This document shows, piece after piece, positions 16,776 through 25,868 of a DNA stretch of 64,000 nucleotides. The number at the start of each line of letters is the position of its first letter. Within the stretch, counting starts at the first letter, position 1. The translations under genes and the position numbers were made by a program. Source of the DNA: Planktothricoides sp. SR001. Lineage in GTDB: Bacteria > Cyanobacteriota > Cyanobacteriia > Cyanobacteriales > Laspinemataceae. Below the pieces are notes generated by a model. The model worked only from the letters and a program-made list of their open reading frames with translations. It had not been told where the DNA came from and did no database searches. The DNA is taken from positions 82,093 to 146,092 of the forward strand of contig NZ_LIUQ01000002.1 in assembly GCF_001276715.1 (NCBI RefSeq), written 5' to 3'.

Positions 16776-16789
16776 TTGTACATTTACAA
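16776..16789. promoter_or_regulatory. Possible operator upstream of the WYL regulator
   Basis: Inverted repeat TTGTA-CATT-TACAA, 54 nt before the WYL gene start. The position would suit autoregulation or a site bound by the WYL protein. Based on symmetry alone. Confidence 0.3.
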
Positions 16790-16842
16790 TATAAACAAGT
16801 AAGCCAATTATGTCAATAGTGCAAGTATAAAAATTTTTAGCT

Positions 16843-17712
16843 ATGCCCAGAAAAAAAGAAGCCCTAACCCTGTCGGTTCCCCCTGGAACCAAAGAAAAAC
16901 TAGAGTCGATCGCCTCTAAACTCAAGATATTGTGGGGAAAAAAGCCCAGTGCATCTGGGCTAATCGTCGCGATCGCCGAGCAAACCGTGCAAGTAGGACA
17001 ACCTTTTGCCCTCAGTACAGTGCAAGTACAATCTTTAAATCAAGCCATCAAAGCCCTAATCGATGCGGGTCACTTGGGAGACGCTCAAATCCTGACGACC
17101 CTGGCGATCGAACAGGGAAACCTCAGCCCCCAAGAACATCAAACCCTCATGCAGCAAGTCAGCCAGCCTAATCAAGCTTGGCGTGTCACCGTCGATGAGT
17201 ATCGCCAAAATCAACAACCCTTTCATCTTCTTTATCGCAATGCTCAAGGGGAAAACCTTTCTTATACCGTGCGTTACGCCGAAATCAACTTTTATGAGAA
17301 ACGGTTTTACTTGCAAATTTGGTGTGATGAAACCGAAGACATCAAAGACAGCAAAAACATCTCCTATGCCGAACTCAAACATAATCGCTGTCTGCGGTTC
17401 GATCGCATTCAAAGCATCCTACCCGCCACCGGCCATTGGCGCAGCGAAGGCTTAGATCACATAAAAGTGTATTTACACTTTTATCGGGGCATGGTCAAAG
17501 CTTATGAACCCAGAGTAGGGCAAGACATCAGCGACGAAACCACCGGCAACGTTCGCCAAGTGGTTCGCCGAGTCAATCACCCCTTCTGGCTAGTGCGAGA
17601 AGTCCTGCGTTATGGCCAAGATTGCATAGTCATATCTCCCGATAACGTCCGTGAAGAGGTTAAACAAGAGATTCTGGCCACTTGCCGCAACTACGATATT
17701 AAGCTCATGTAG
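16843..17712 (+). CDS. WYL-domain transcriptional regulator divergent from the cas operon
   Basis: A 289-aa protein. The N-terminal 50 residues (LTLSVPPGTKEKLESIASKL) look like a ribbon-helix-helix DNA-binding region. From about residue 110 a WYL domain follows (WRVTVDEYRQNQQPFHLLYR ... RFYLQIW), a ligand- or nucleotide-sensing fold common in defence loci. In Synechocystis 6803 a WYL protein (Sll7009) next to the type I-D CRISPR locus lowers crRNA levels, so this gene is probably a cas or array regulator. It is divergent from the cas genes and 190 nt after the candidate regulatory RNA. The promoter is probably near 16800-16835. Confidence 0.85.
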   Translation: MPRKKEALTLSVPPGTKEKLESIASKLKILWGKKPSASGLIVAIAEQTVQVGQPFALSTVQVQSLNQAIKALIDAGHLGDAQILTTLAIEQGNLSPQEHQTLMQQVSQPNQAWRVTVDEYRQNQQPFHLLYRNAQGENLSYTVRYAEINFYEKRFYLQIWCDETEDIKDSKNISYAELKHNRCLRFDRIQSILPATGHWRSEGLDHIKVYLHFYRGMVKAYEPRVGQDISDETTGNVRQVVRRVNHPFWLVREVLRYGQDCIVISPDNVREEVKQEILATCRNYDIKLM

Positions 17713-17738
17713 GGGCAAAGCATGGGGACTGAAAAACC

Positions 17739-17862
17739 GGGTAACTTCGGCGAAACCCGGTTTTTTGGTTTGCACACAAAGCATGGGGCTTGAGAAACCG
17801 GGTTTCTGGCAAAAATCTGGGTTTGCAGGTAAAGATTATCGCCGAAACCCGGTTTCTTGGTC
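17739..17862. repeat. Cluster of GAAACCCGGTTTC palindromes
   Basis: At least four half or whole copies of the palindromic motif (A)GAAACCCGGTTTC(T), or its inverse AAACCGGGTTT, lie between the WYL gene and cobH. Other copies are at about 4515-4575, 21302, 32764, 49790-49850, 60149-60212 and 62650-62690. Confidence 0.85.
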
Positions 17863-17918
17863 TGGAAGCGGCATTATACTGCTTTTAAATAGAAAAACAT
17901 CACAGGATCCAGCAACTT

Positions 17919-18548
17919 ATGGAATGGCACGTCACTGATGCCCAGAGTTTAGGAATAATCGACCGGGAAATCGGCGATCATCTGTTTTCGCCCGCAGAGT
18001 ATGAAATTGTCCGGCGGGTGATTTATGCCACCGCTGATTTTGAGTATAAATCTCTGATTCGGTTTTCTGACCAAGCCTTGCAACGGGGGGCGGCGGCTTT
18101 GGCTGCACGGACAACTATTATAGTCGATGTGCCAATGGTGCAGGTGGGAATTGCCCCACTGATTCAAAAAACTTTTGCCAATCCCGTTTATTGTTCAATG
18201 GAAGCGATTACTCGACCCCAAAGAGAAAAAAGCCGCGCCGCATGGGGCATAGAAACTTTGGCCAAACGCTATCCAGAGGGGATTTTTGTGATTGGGGAGT
18301 CTCAAACGGCGTTAACCGCAATTGTAGAACTGATTGAGGCGGAAGAAATTAGACCGGCTTTGGTGATTGGCAGTCCCGCTGGTTTTGTGGGGGTGGATGC
18401 GGCAAAAGCGAGGTTGAATGATTCCATGATTCCCCATATTCGAGTTGATGGTCGCAAGGGAAGTGCGGTGGTGGCGGTGGCGATCGCAAATGGTATGGTG
18501 GATTTGGCTTGGCAAGCTTACGGACATGAAGGGCGAGGAATGCCTTGA
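17919..18548 (+). CDS. cobH: Precorrin-8X methylmutase
   Basis: CobH/CbiC isomerises precorrin-8X by moving the C11 methyl to C12, giving hydrogenobyrinate or cobyrinate in cobalamin synthesis; cytoplasmic. The 209-aa product matches the family length. It contains the typical segments IVRRVIYATADFEY, the central VDVPMVQVGI, ITRPQREKSRAAWGIE, and IGSPAGFVGVDAAK with the basic LIRFS region. It is monocistronic here, with no other cob gene in the window. The start ATG directly follows a palindrome cluster. A tandem GGCGCAAC repeat lies downstream. Confidence 0.92.
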   Translation: MEWHVTDAQSLGIIDREIGDHLFSPAEYEIVRRVIYATADFEYKSLIRFSDQALQRGAAALAARTTIIVDVPMVQVGIAPLIQKTFANPVYCSMEAITRPQREKSRAAWGIETLAKRYPEGIFVIGESQTALTAIVELIEAEEIRPALVIGSPAGFVGVDAAKARLNDSMIPHIRVDGRKGSAVVAVAIANGMVDLAWQAYGHEGRGMP

Positions 18549-18668
18549 CAGTGGGTTGAGTGATCGAGGGATGGATAGAGGGATGGGTTGCTGTGTATGG
18601 GTTGCTATGTAGTTGCCATATACTGTTCGGATTGGTCAACCATGCTTTCCATCCCCCGATCGCACTTT

Positions 18669-18741
18669 ACGGCGCAACGGCGCAACGGCGCAAGGGCGCA
18701 ACGGCGCAACGGCGCAACGGCGCAAGGGCGCATTTAGGGCG
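18669..18741. repeat. Tandem CGGCGCAA octamer repeat
   Basis: About eight copies of an 8-mer CGGCGCAA/GGGCGCAA between the convergent cobH and the membrane protein gene, grading into GGGCGCATTTA units. Confidence 0.85.
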
Positions 18742-18745
18742 CACT

Positions 18746-19444
18746 TTAGGGCGATCGCAATCGGTCGCTGTTTCTGGGGCTTCTAGCGGGGTTTCGCCGT
18801 CGGGCAGCCCGTAACTCGTCCCCAATCGCCAGAAAAATATCTCGGCGTAAATAAGGATAATCACTCACCCACAGATCCAACCGGGGCAGATAAATATCGG
18901 AAACTTTGCTAATGCGACTGAGATCCTGAAGATTGGACATAACGACCATTTGCGCCGCTTCACCCACCGCGATGCCTTTATGTTCTTTTTGTAAAGCGAC
19001 TTGCAAAATGGTCAGCGGGCCGGATTTATCTCCTACTTCTAGATTTAGTCGCCGTTCCAAGTTTTCTAGCAGTACCAGTTCCCCTTTATTATTAACAGTT
19101 TCCTGGGTGCCGACTAATTCTTCAGTGACAAAAACATCAAAAACTTTTCCTTGCCAAAGGCCACTATATTTATAGCGGCGACATTCCGCATTCCGACGAC
19201 TGGCGTCAAAAATTGGCCCCCAGAGCCAATAAAACCCCATAAAAATACCGATAATAAATAAAAAGGGTTTCAAGTTTTCCGCCAAATAGTTGGCGATAAT
19301 TAATAATATTAATACGCCAACCACCGAAATCAACAATCGTTTTAATAAATCAGAAAATTTACCCCAGCAATAAACATATTGAGGGCCGGTGGCAATAATC
19401 GGAATCAATTCTTCAAAGCTTTCTCTTGTTAGTGGAATGAGCAT
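18746..19444 (-). CDS. Conserved cyanobacterial-type membrane protein of unknown function
   Basis: A 232-aa protein starting MLIPLTRESFEELIPIIATG. Two hydrophobic segments (about residues 38-57, LLISVVGVLILLIIANYLAE, and 64-83, PFLFIIGIFMGFYWLWGPIF) are followed by a soluble domain of about 150 residues containing RRNAECRRYKYSGLWQGKVF and SDYPYLRRDIFLAI. Proteins of this kind are often labelled phosphate transporter permease, a name the sequence does not support. The ATG at 19444 is preferred over a TTG three codons upstream. The last 20 residues, arginine-rich, run to the edge of the tandem octamer repeat and may be a recent extension. Confidence 0.7.
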   Translation of the reverse strand: MLIPLTRESFEELIPIIATGPQYVYCWGKFSDLLKRLLISVVGVLILLIIANYLAENLKPFLFIIGIFMGFYWLWGPIFDASRRNAECRRYKYSGLWQGKVFDVFVTEELVGTQETVNNKGELVLLENLERRLNLEVGDKSGPLTILQVALQKEHKGIAVGEAAQMVVMSNLQDLSRISKVSDIYLPRLDLWVSDYPYLRRDIFLAIGDELRAARRRNPARSPRNSDRLRSP

Positions 19445-19560
19445 AATCCCCAAGACTTAACCAGCGTGAGCTATGATTTTGGGCGAATAACCGGGGCATA
19501 ATTACCCTAAATAATTCGCCAAGCGTGATAATTAGACAATTCTGGCTTTCATAGCGGATC

Positions 19561-19597
19561 GATCCCCCCAACCCCCCTTTTTAAGGGGGGCTTTTTA
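19561..19597. repeat. CCCCCCTTTTTAAGGGGGG hairpin repeat
   Basis: A GATCCCCCCAACCCCCC/TTAAGGGGGG-type hairpin, inverted relative to a related copy at about 20767-20800 on the other side of dapB. It belongs to a dispersed family frequent in cyanobacterial intergenic DNA. Confidence 0.75.
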
Positions 19598-19721
19598 GCT
19601 TGGGAAAGTCCGAATTGTCTATTGAGAATTGTCGGAAATTATCCAGTCAGTGAGAAAATTGACCGCATTTTTTTCTATTCTACCCCGTGAATTCAGCTAG
19701 GTGCTGATTAAGTAATCCTGA

Positions 19722-20549
19722 TTAAATAATCTTTTCTAGGCCATAAACCAGGGATTTGAGTTTGATGACCTGACGAATCGCCAGGAGGACTCCGGGCATA
19801 TAGCAGGTGCGATCGCTCGTATCATGGCGTAGGGTGTAAATCTGTCCCGGTGCGCCAAAAATTACCTCTTGGTGAGCCAGTAAACCGGGCAAGCGGACAC
19901 TGTGAATCCGAATCCCTTCGTCGGCCAGTCCCCCACGGGAACCCGCCAGAGTCTCAGTTTCTTTCACCTTGGGGGGATTGTAGGTTTTGCCCATTTCTGC
20001 CAGCATTTCCGCCGTTTTAATCGCCGTCCCACTGGGGGCGTCTGCTTTTTGGTTGTGGTGCAGTTCAATAATTTCTACATGGTCAAAGTATTTGCTGGCT
20101 TGAATCGCCGCTTGTTGCAGCAGAATCATGCCAATGGAGAAATTAGGAATAATTAAACAACCAATACTGGCTTTATCGGCAAATTCCGCCAGTTCGTCAA
20201 TTTGTGTGGAACTCAGACCTGTGGTGCCCACCACGGGACGGACTCCATAAGCGATCGCCGCCCGAACATTTTCATAGACAGACTTCGGGTGAGTAAAATC
20301 CACCATCACCGCTGGCTGTTTTTCCTGGGAAGCAGCACAGAGAATGGGTTGAGGATCGTTCATAATCGGCACTTCCAAGGCACCACATCCAATCACCTCT
20401 CCCACATCTTGACCCTGAATCTCTGGATTGATATCAATCGCCCCAAACAGAGTCATATCCTCAGCAGCGGCCACGGCTTTGATCACTTCGCGACCCATTT
20501 TGCCCGCTGCCCCATTGACAATTACCGGAATCGGTTCTTGATTCGTCAT
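19722..20549 (-). CDS. dapB: 4-hydroxy-tetrahydrodipicolinate reductase
   Basis: NAD(P)H-dependent reductase of the diaminopimelate/lysine pathway; cytoplasmic homotetramer. The 275-aa product has the N-terminal nucleotide-binding loop [12 protein letters not shown], the [11 protein letters not shown] segment and the catalytic signature [15 protein letters not shown] with the conserved His-His and Lys. The C-terminal region with [13 protein letters not shown] is typical. The length is normal and the ATG at 20549 fits the family start. It is flanked by dispersed repeats and stands alone. Confidence 0.96.
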   Translation of the reverse strand: MTNQEPIPVIVNGAAGKMGREVIKAVAAAEDMTLFGAIDINPEIQGQDVGEVIGCGALEVPIMNDPQPILCAASQEKQPAVMVDFTHPKSVYENVRAAIAYGVRPVVGTTGLSSTQIDELAEFADKASIGCLIIPNFSIGMILLQQAAIQASKYFDHVEIIELHHNQKADAPSGTAIKTAEMLAEMGKTYNPPKVKETETLAGSRGGLADEGIRIHSVRLPGLLAHQEVIFGAPGQIYTLRHDTSDRTCYMPGVLLAIRQVIKLKSLVYGLEKII

Positions 20550-20637
20550 AAGACAAAAAATATTCTGAACAATATTCTTGGAACTTCTAGAGCGAATCTT
20601 AACCTGGCGGTGGGCTCACTTGAACGAATTATGGGCA

Positions 20638-20702
20638 AATTATCGGCAAATTACCGGCAAGTTATCGGCAAATTACCGGCAAATTACCGGCAAATTATGG
20701 GC
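20638..20702. repeat. Tandem GGCAAATTACC/ATC 12-mer repeat
   Basis: About five to six imperfect copies of an 11-12-nt unit (CGGCAAATTACC) upstream of dapB on the minus strand, ending at a HIP1 site. Confidence 0.8.
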
Positions 20703-20912
20703 GATCGCTTTTCAATAGACTTTTAAATACGCTTTTAAATAGACTTCTTACACCTCCCTAAAAAGCCGTTCGCGGTTTTAAGGGGGGGTTGGGGGGATCC
20801 TTCCGTCCTGTTTGCCAGAATTGTCTAATAAACTTCTCACTTATGGGTGCAACGTCCCCGCAAAGCCTAAAATCTTAGCTTGGAGTCGCTGACTACGCGG
20901 AAATATCAAATT

Positions 20913-21329
20913 ATGGAACCACCCGTCGAACGAATTAAACTATCACAAAGCGCCAAAGACCAACTGATTAAACTCAAGCGCTACACCAAAATCGAGCAGT
21001 GGAATATTCTTTGCCGCTGGGCTTTTTGTCGATCGCTTGCCGAACCCACCATTCCCTCACCGATACCCATTCCCTTCGATAGTAATGTAGAAATTGCTTG
21101 GCAAGTATTTGGCGGGGAAATCGGGGATATTCTGACCATTGCCTTAAAACAGCGCTGCCAACAAGACGGACTAGGCACAGATCCAGAAACCTTGGCCACT
21201 CAATTTCGCCTGCATTTACATCGCGGCATTGGCTATCTCGCTGGAGATCAGAATATTAAGCAAATTGAGCATTTAGTGGATATGGCGATCGCGCAGGATT
21301 TGAGAAACCGGGTTTCTCCGATAACTTAA
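20913..21329 (+). CDS. dndE: DndE-like protein (orphan)
   Basis: DndE is a small tetrameric DNA-binding protein of the dndBCDE phosphorothioation (DNA sulfur modification) system. The 138-aa product has the family core: MEPPVERIKLSQSAKDQL, then TKIEQWNILCRWAFCRSLAE and LHLHRGIGYLAGDQNI. The ATG at 20913 is preferred over a TTG at 20880. No dndA/C/D genes lie nearby, so it is either a lone remnant or works with genes elsewhere. The last dozen residues (RNRVSPIT) are encoded by a GAAACCGGGTTTC palindrome, so the C-terminus has been rewritten by a repeat insertion. Confidence 0.8.
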   Translation: MEPPVERIKLSQSAKDQLIKLKRYTKIEQWNILCRWAFCRSLAEPTIPSPIPIPFDSNVEIAWQVFGGEIGDILTIALKQRCQQDGLGTDPETLATQFRLHLHRGIGYLAGDQNIKQIEHLVDMAIAQDLRNRVSPIT

Positions 21330-21352
21330 GTAAAAAAGCTTCTTGTTTATCC

Positions 21353-21428
21353 GTAGGGGCGTGATCTTTCCGGCTAATATTTATAGGTTAAAAGCAGAGA
21401 TTTAATGCCGGAAAGATCACGCCCCTAC
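21353..21428. repeat. Hairpin element with 22-bp perfect arms
   Basis: The arm starting GTAGGGGCGTGATC (21353-21374) is repeated perfectly inverted at 21407-21428 around a 32-nt AT-rich loop. It resembles a miniature non-autonomous element. Related GTAGGGGCG palindromes occur at 41090 and 54661. Confidence 0.9.
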
Positions 21429-21435
21429 CAAAGCA

Positions 21436-21463
21436 AGGGTGGGCTTTTAGGCAAGCCCACCCT
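21436..21463. repeat. AGGGTGGGCTT hairpin at the gdhA 3' end
   Basis: Arms AGGGTGGGCTT (21436-21446) and AAGCCCACCCT (21453-21463), just after the gdhA stop; possible transcript end, without a strong U-tract. Confidence 0.7.
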
Positions 21464-21470
21464 ACGAGAA

Positions 21471-22760
21471 TTATGGATACAAACCGCGATCGCTCAAAGC
21501 TTCCGCCACGCGACCCACCCCCAACATATAGGCAGCGCGACGCATAGGAACACTCATTTTTCGAGCATTTTCGCTAACTCGTTGATAGGCTTTCACCATC
21601 AAACCTTCCATTTCCCGGTTCACCCGGTCTTCATCCCAGAACACATAAGATTGACCTTGCACCCATTCCAGATAGCTAACCACCACACCGCCAGCATTCG
21701 CCAGAATATCCGGCAACACCATAACTCCGCGATGATGTAACATCTGATCTGCCACCAGAGTCACCGGGCCATTCGCCGCTTCCGCCACAATTTTTGCTTG
21801 GATGCGATCGCAATTATCCTCAGTAATTTGGTCTTCCAGGGCGGCTGGCACCAACACATCACAAGGCAGAGTCAGCAACTCTTCATTAGAAATCCGTTGC
21901 GCCCCCATAAAACCAGCCAGACTGCCTCGGTTGCGGGCCGCATAGTCCATCAGGGCGGGAATATCCAACCCATTGGAGTCAAACAGTCCACCAGACACAT
22001 CAGAAACCGCCAAAATTTTCGCCCCTTCCTCATACATCAAATAGGCCGTCGCATTGCCCACTTTGCCGAACCCTTGGATCGCCACCGTCACATCTTTAAA
22101 AGATTGCCCCCGTTCCGCCAACGCCTCGCGAACCACAATCATCACCCCGCGTCCGGTGGCCAACTTGCGACCCTTGGAACCGCCAATAGACAAGGGTTTT
22201 CCCGTGACAACTCCCGGCACCGCATAACCCTTATTCATAGAATAAGTATCCATCATCCAGGCCATTTCCCGTTCCGACGTGCCGACATCTGGGGCGGGAA
22301 TATCGATCGCCGGGCCAATATCCTTAATTAATTCGCTGGTATAGCGACGGGTAATTCTCTCCAATTCCCGGACACTATATTGAGCCGGGTCAATGGCAAT
22401 GCCCCCTTTCGCTCCACCGTAGGGAATTCCCAGCAATGCACATTTCCAGGTCATCAACATGGCCAGAGATGAGACCTCCTCCAGGGTGACACCGGGATGA
22501 TAGCGAATGCCTCCTTTATATGGGCCAAGCACATCACAATGTTGGACTCGGTGTCCCGCTAAAACTTGCACTTCCCCATTGTCCAATTGCACCGGAATGG
22601 AAACCGTAATCACCTTGCGGGGCTGTTCCAGCATCCGCAATATGTTCGGATCCATTTGCAAATCTACCGCTGCCTGTCCCAGATAGCTACAGGTGCGAGC
22701 CGTTGGGCAAATATAGGCAGGAGAGGGAGCCGCATTGAGGACAGTTTTTGTTAAAACCAT
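21471..22760 (-). CDS. gdhA: Glutamate dehydrogenase (Glu/Leu/Phe/Val dehydrogenase family)
   Basis: Catalyses reversible reductive amination of 2-oxoglutarate to glutamate with NAD(P)H. The 429-aa product has the standard hexameric GDH layout. The N-terminal domain has KGGIRYHP and the catalytic-lysine segment PYGGAKGGIAIDP; the Rossmann domain contains VAIQGFGKVGNATAYLM. The C-terminal ILANAGGVVVSYLEWVQ is also typical. The specificity for glutamate over other amino acids is inferred from length and motifs. The ATG at 22760 (MVLTKTVLN) is clear. It is monocistronic. Confidence 0.93.
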   Translation of the reverse strand: MVLTKTVLNAAPSPAYICPTARTCSYLGQAAVDLQMDPNILRMLEQPRKVITVSIPVQLDNGEVQVLAGHRVQHCDVLGPYKGGIRYHPGVTLEEVSSLAMLMTWKCALLGIPYGGAKGGIAIDPAQYSVRELERITRRYTSELIKDIGPAIDIPAPDVGTSEREMAWMMDTYSMNKGYAVPGVVTGKPLSIGGSKGRKLATGRGVMIVVREALAERGQSFKDVTVAIQGFGKVGNATAYLMYEEGAKILAVSDVSGGLFDSNGLDIPALMDYAARNRGSLAGFMGAQRISNEELLTLPCDVLVPAALEDQITEDNCDRIQAKIVAEAANGPVTLVADQMLHHRGVMVLPDILANAGGVVVSYLEWVQGQSYVFWDEDRVNREMEGLMVKAYQRVSENARKMSVPMRRAAYMLGVGRVAEALSDRGLYP

Positions 22761-23187
22761 AGTTTGCTAAACCTTGATGAGAAGTTTGATGAGCAGTTTT
22801 AAATCAGTTGCTATATTTTTAGGTTAACTCAAAATGTCAAGAAATGATGACATTTGTATAAATCGTAACAATTCACCATCAAGTTGTATGTATGAGATCA
22901 AGATATCCGTAGAAACACGGATGAATACAAAAATTTGGGGATTTGTCCTGGGAAGAAGCGATCGCCCCAAATAAGTATTAATACTCAAATGATTAAAAAT
23001 GGAGTTAACCATGATCCCTATTTAGTTTTTGTCTAAATTTAGCCGGTTTCCCTTAAGTCCATCATAGCCGGAAAATCAGAAAACGGGTTGCTTTTGCTTT
23101 CCTGGGAGGCGATCGCCGGTAACTTGCGCCAAATCAATGTCAGGACAGCACATTGCCTTGTCCTCGTTTTTGCCCCAAGTCTCTTGC
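22761..23187. other. Intergenic region upstream of gdhA
   Basis: About 430 bp, AT-rich near gdhA (22790-22870). No supported gene; a 62-codon frame at 22824-23012 on minus has no RBS or family look. It probably carries the gdhA promoter. Confidence 0.5.
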
Positions 23188-24204
23188 TTAGTCCGGGGCG
23201 GCATTAAGGAAAGCGCGATCGCTTTTCTGGGGAATAGCCAAATCCACAATAATCGGCAAATGATCTGACCCCACCGGATCGCCAACGCGACTATTTTGCA
23301 CCCGAATATCCGGGCTGACCAAACAGTGGTCAATGGGAATATAAAAAATCGGTGATTTCATGTACCATGTGGGCTGCACCCCAAAACCAGCGCGAGCATT
23401 TCGCATTCCCGTAGTTGCCACAAAATCTTTATAATAAGGAGACCACATGGTAATATTCAAATCCCCGAAAACGATTTTCGGCGTAGCGATTGTTTGCAGA
23501 TAGCTGCTGATTTCTGCTAATTGTTTATTCCGGGCTTTCTCCAGACCGAAACTGATAGGTGGAAAAGGATGAGTGCCGATAACGTTGAGTTTTTCCCCGC
23601 CCACCGTGACCTGAGCCACAATACTGACAATTCGCTTAACGCCAAACTCTTGAAAAACCCCATTTTCTAGGGGAAATTTGCTATATAAAGCGATGCCATG
23701 ATAGCTATCCTGGGGATAGGATAAAGCATAAGGCAAAATATTTTTTAGCTGTGCTAATAAAGTATCCGACCAGGCATCATTCACTTCCATAAATAAGGCC
23801 AAGTCTGGCTGTTCTTCGCGCACCAAGGATATGACGCGATCGTAGTCTTGATTCCGCCGACGCACGTTGGCGGATAAAACCCGCAGATTTTGGGTAGCGA
23901 TGGTGGGGTTATTGTCCGGTACTGGCAGATACCAATGCAGAATTTCAGGGAGATTAATCACTAGGCAAAAAGCACAAATTGCCAGACCGATTTTTGACTT
24001 GCGGGCTAACAATAAAAACAGACCCATTAGCCCCATAGACACAATCAGATATTGCAGGCGAAAATGAGATGTAAGTTCTAAAAAAAGGTGGAAGCTTCCG
24101 AAATAACCGGCCAGGGAAAAAAGGGTACAACCGGCAATGGCAAGAATTAAGCCAATTTCCAGGATAGTTTTGAGAGTTTTTGTGTTAAATTTGGAGTCAC
24201 TCAT
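23188..24204 (-). CDS. Endonuclease/exonuclease/phosphatase (EEP) family protein, membrane-anchored
   Basis: A 338-aa protein. Residues 1-90 contain about three hydrophobic segments (for example LKTILEIGLILAIAGCTLF, YLIVSMGLMGLFLLLA, IGLAICAFCLVINLPEIL). An EEP hydrolase domain follows. Its motifs are visible: VLSANVRRRN, QPDLALFMEV (metal-binding Glu), GTHPFPP, FGDLNITMWSP (Asp/Asn), PIDHCLV and GSDHLPIIVDL (catalytic Asp-His). The domain probably faces outside. Substrates of such proteins (phosphodiesters, lipids or nucleic acids) are not predictable. It is monocistronic. Confidence 0.87.
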   Translation of the reverse strand: MSDSKFNTKTLKTILEIGLILAIAGCTLFSLAGYFGSFHLFLELTSHFRLQYLIVSMGLMGLFLLLARKSKIGLAICAFCLVINLPEILHWYLPVPDNNPTIATQNLRVLSANVRRRNQDYDRVISLVREEQPDLALFMEVNDAWSDTLLAQLKNILPYALSYPQDSYHGIALYSKFPLENGVFQEFGVKRIVSIVAQVTVGGEKLNVIGTHPFPPISFGLEKARNKQLAEISSYLQTIATPKIVFGDLNITMWSPYYKDFVATTGMRNARAGFGVQPTWYMKSPIFYIPIDHCLVSPDIRVQNSRVGDPVGSDHLPIIVDLAIPQKSDRAFLNAAPD

Positions 24205-24479
24205 AAAGCCATATTGGGAAGTATATCCCGATTATTTCATTATGCCTATACAGCAATTCACTCTGTTATGGAATACAGTTTAATTCTCGAAACGCCCGTA
24301 ATACAAACTGTTCCCTGTTTCCTGTTCCCCGTTTTTTCCCAGCGCGATCGCTGTCGATGCTGTTGTTGATGCTGTTGATATTTTTAGTCAAATTTTCACC
24401 CCATCCTGAAATCATCCACCAGACTAAGTTTAACAGCCTTAACCGGCAAAGGACACGGCAATGCCGTGTCCAAAAATTA

Positions 24480-25868
24480 CTAAGCTTTCAGCACCACCGG
24501 GTCTTTAAAACAAGGAAAATTCACCACATCCCCAGGGGTTTTTTCCGAAGGATTCAGACTCGGATCAACCGCCCCAGCGATTTGCAAAGATTTAGCCACT
24601 AACTCAGAACAAAATATAGTAGAAAAATCTGGCTGATTGGTTAATCCTAACTCATCAAACCAATCAATTGCCGCATTATAAATTTGCAGATAATCATACC
24701 GAACTTTCTTGTTGTGCGTTTCCCGTAACCAAGCTTCCATTTCCGCTTGCTTCTGTGGATGGAGAGGATTTTTCAAGCCTAACCAATAAACCGAGCCCTT
24801 ATACATCTCAATCCGCTTAGATAGCCAGTGCATTTGCATTCCTTTAATGGCTTGTTTTTTCTGGGCATCTAACATTTGAGTTTCTAGGGTAGATTCAATA
24901 ATTAAGATACTGTCACCCAAACCACTACCCAGTTCAGCTTTAACCACAATCCCCACATGAGAATACTGGGATTTAGTCGCCCATTTAATCACATTAGAAA
25001 ATCCCGCATTACCAGAAAAAGCAATCACATCGCCGGTTTGCATCTGGGTTCGATATTGTTCATAAGTTTCTAAATTACTCCCAATTCTGGGAATTATATG
25101 TTGCTCTGATGGTTCAATAACTCGCGATTCAGGCAAAATTGCGGGTGGGTTTGCCTCGGTTGCAGGTTCGGGGTTAAATAACTCTAAAAGTCGATTAAAA
25201 AATAGCTGAATATAACCCCATAGTCCCGATGGTTCTTGTGGTTTGCTAAAGTCCATTGGTTTGAGGACTACGGGTTCCCCAAAACAAGCAAATTTCACCA
25301 CATCATCCGGGGTTTTTTCCGCAGGATTAAGGTTCGGATCGATGACTCCCCCAATTCGCAGGGCTTTGGCGACTAATTCAGAACAAAATAGGGTAGAAAA
25401 ATCCTGTTGATTGGTTAACCCTAGCTGATCGAACCAATCAATCGCTGCTCCGTAAATTTGTATATAATCATAAGGCACTTTTTTGTTATGAGTTTCTCTC
25501 AGCCATGCTTCCATTTCGGCTTGTTTTTCGGGAGCCATTGGATTGGTGAGTTTTAACCAGTAAACTGACCCATTATAGGATTCAATGCGTTTAGAGAGCC
25601 AGTGCATTTGTACTCCCTTAATTGCTTGTTTGTTATGAGCATCTAAGAATTGAGTTTCTAGGGTCGATTCCACAATTAAGATACTGTCACCGAAACCAGT
25701 GCCTAGGTCTGCTTTTAATACCATACCCACATGAGAATACTGGGATTTGGTCACCCACTTAATCACATTAGAAAATCCCGCATTGCCGGAGAAAGCAATT
25801 AAGTCTCCGGTCTTCATCTGCGATCTATACTGCTCATAAGTCTCTATAATACTTGGATTTCTGTTCAT
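24480..25868 (-). CDS. Tandem two-domain YiiX/NlpC-P60-like papain-fold protein
   Basis: A 462-aa protein made of two copies of a domain of about 190 residues joined by a proline-rich linker with FFNRLLELFNPEPATEANPP. Each copy has YEQYRSQM(K/T)GDLIAFSGN-like start, QYSHVGM/IV with the His, and FCSELVAK with the Cys, the arrangement of permuted papain-like YiiX/DUF830-type amidases or lipid hydrolases. The two copies are nearly identical over long stretches (FSNVIKW.TKSQYSHVG; EMEAWLRETHNKKV), so the duplication looks recent. No signal peptide. The ATG at 25868 is preferred to an upstream TTG. Substrate unknown. Confidence 0.75.
   Translation of the reverse strand: MNRNPSIIETYEQYRSQMKTGDLIAFSGNAGFSNVIKWVTKSQYSHVGMVLKADLGTGFGDSILIVESTLETQFLDAHNKQAIKGVQMHWLSKRIESYNGSVYWLKLTNPMAPEKQAEMEAWLRETHNKKVPYDYIQIYGAAIDWFDQLGLTNQQDFSTLFCSELVAKALRIGGVIDPNLNPAEKTPDDVVKFACFGEPVVLKPMDFSKPQEPSGLWGYIQLFFNRLLELFNPEPATEANPPAILPESRVIEPSEQHIIPRIGSNLETYEQYRTQMQTGDVIAFSGNAGFSNVIKWATKSQYSHVGIVVKAELGSGLGDSILIIESTLETQMLDAQKKQAIKGMQMHWLSKRIEMYKGSVYWLGLKNPLHPQKQAEMEAWLRETHNKKVRYDYLQIYNAAIDWFDELGLTNQPDFSTIFCSELVAKSLQIAGAVDPSLNPSEKTPGDVVNFPCFKDPVVLKA

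Noticed and set aside
22824-23012. 62-codon minus-strand frame upstream of gdhA
   Set aside because: No ribosome binding site, no recognisable pattern, lies in the gdhA promoter region.
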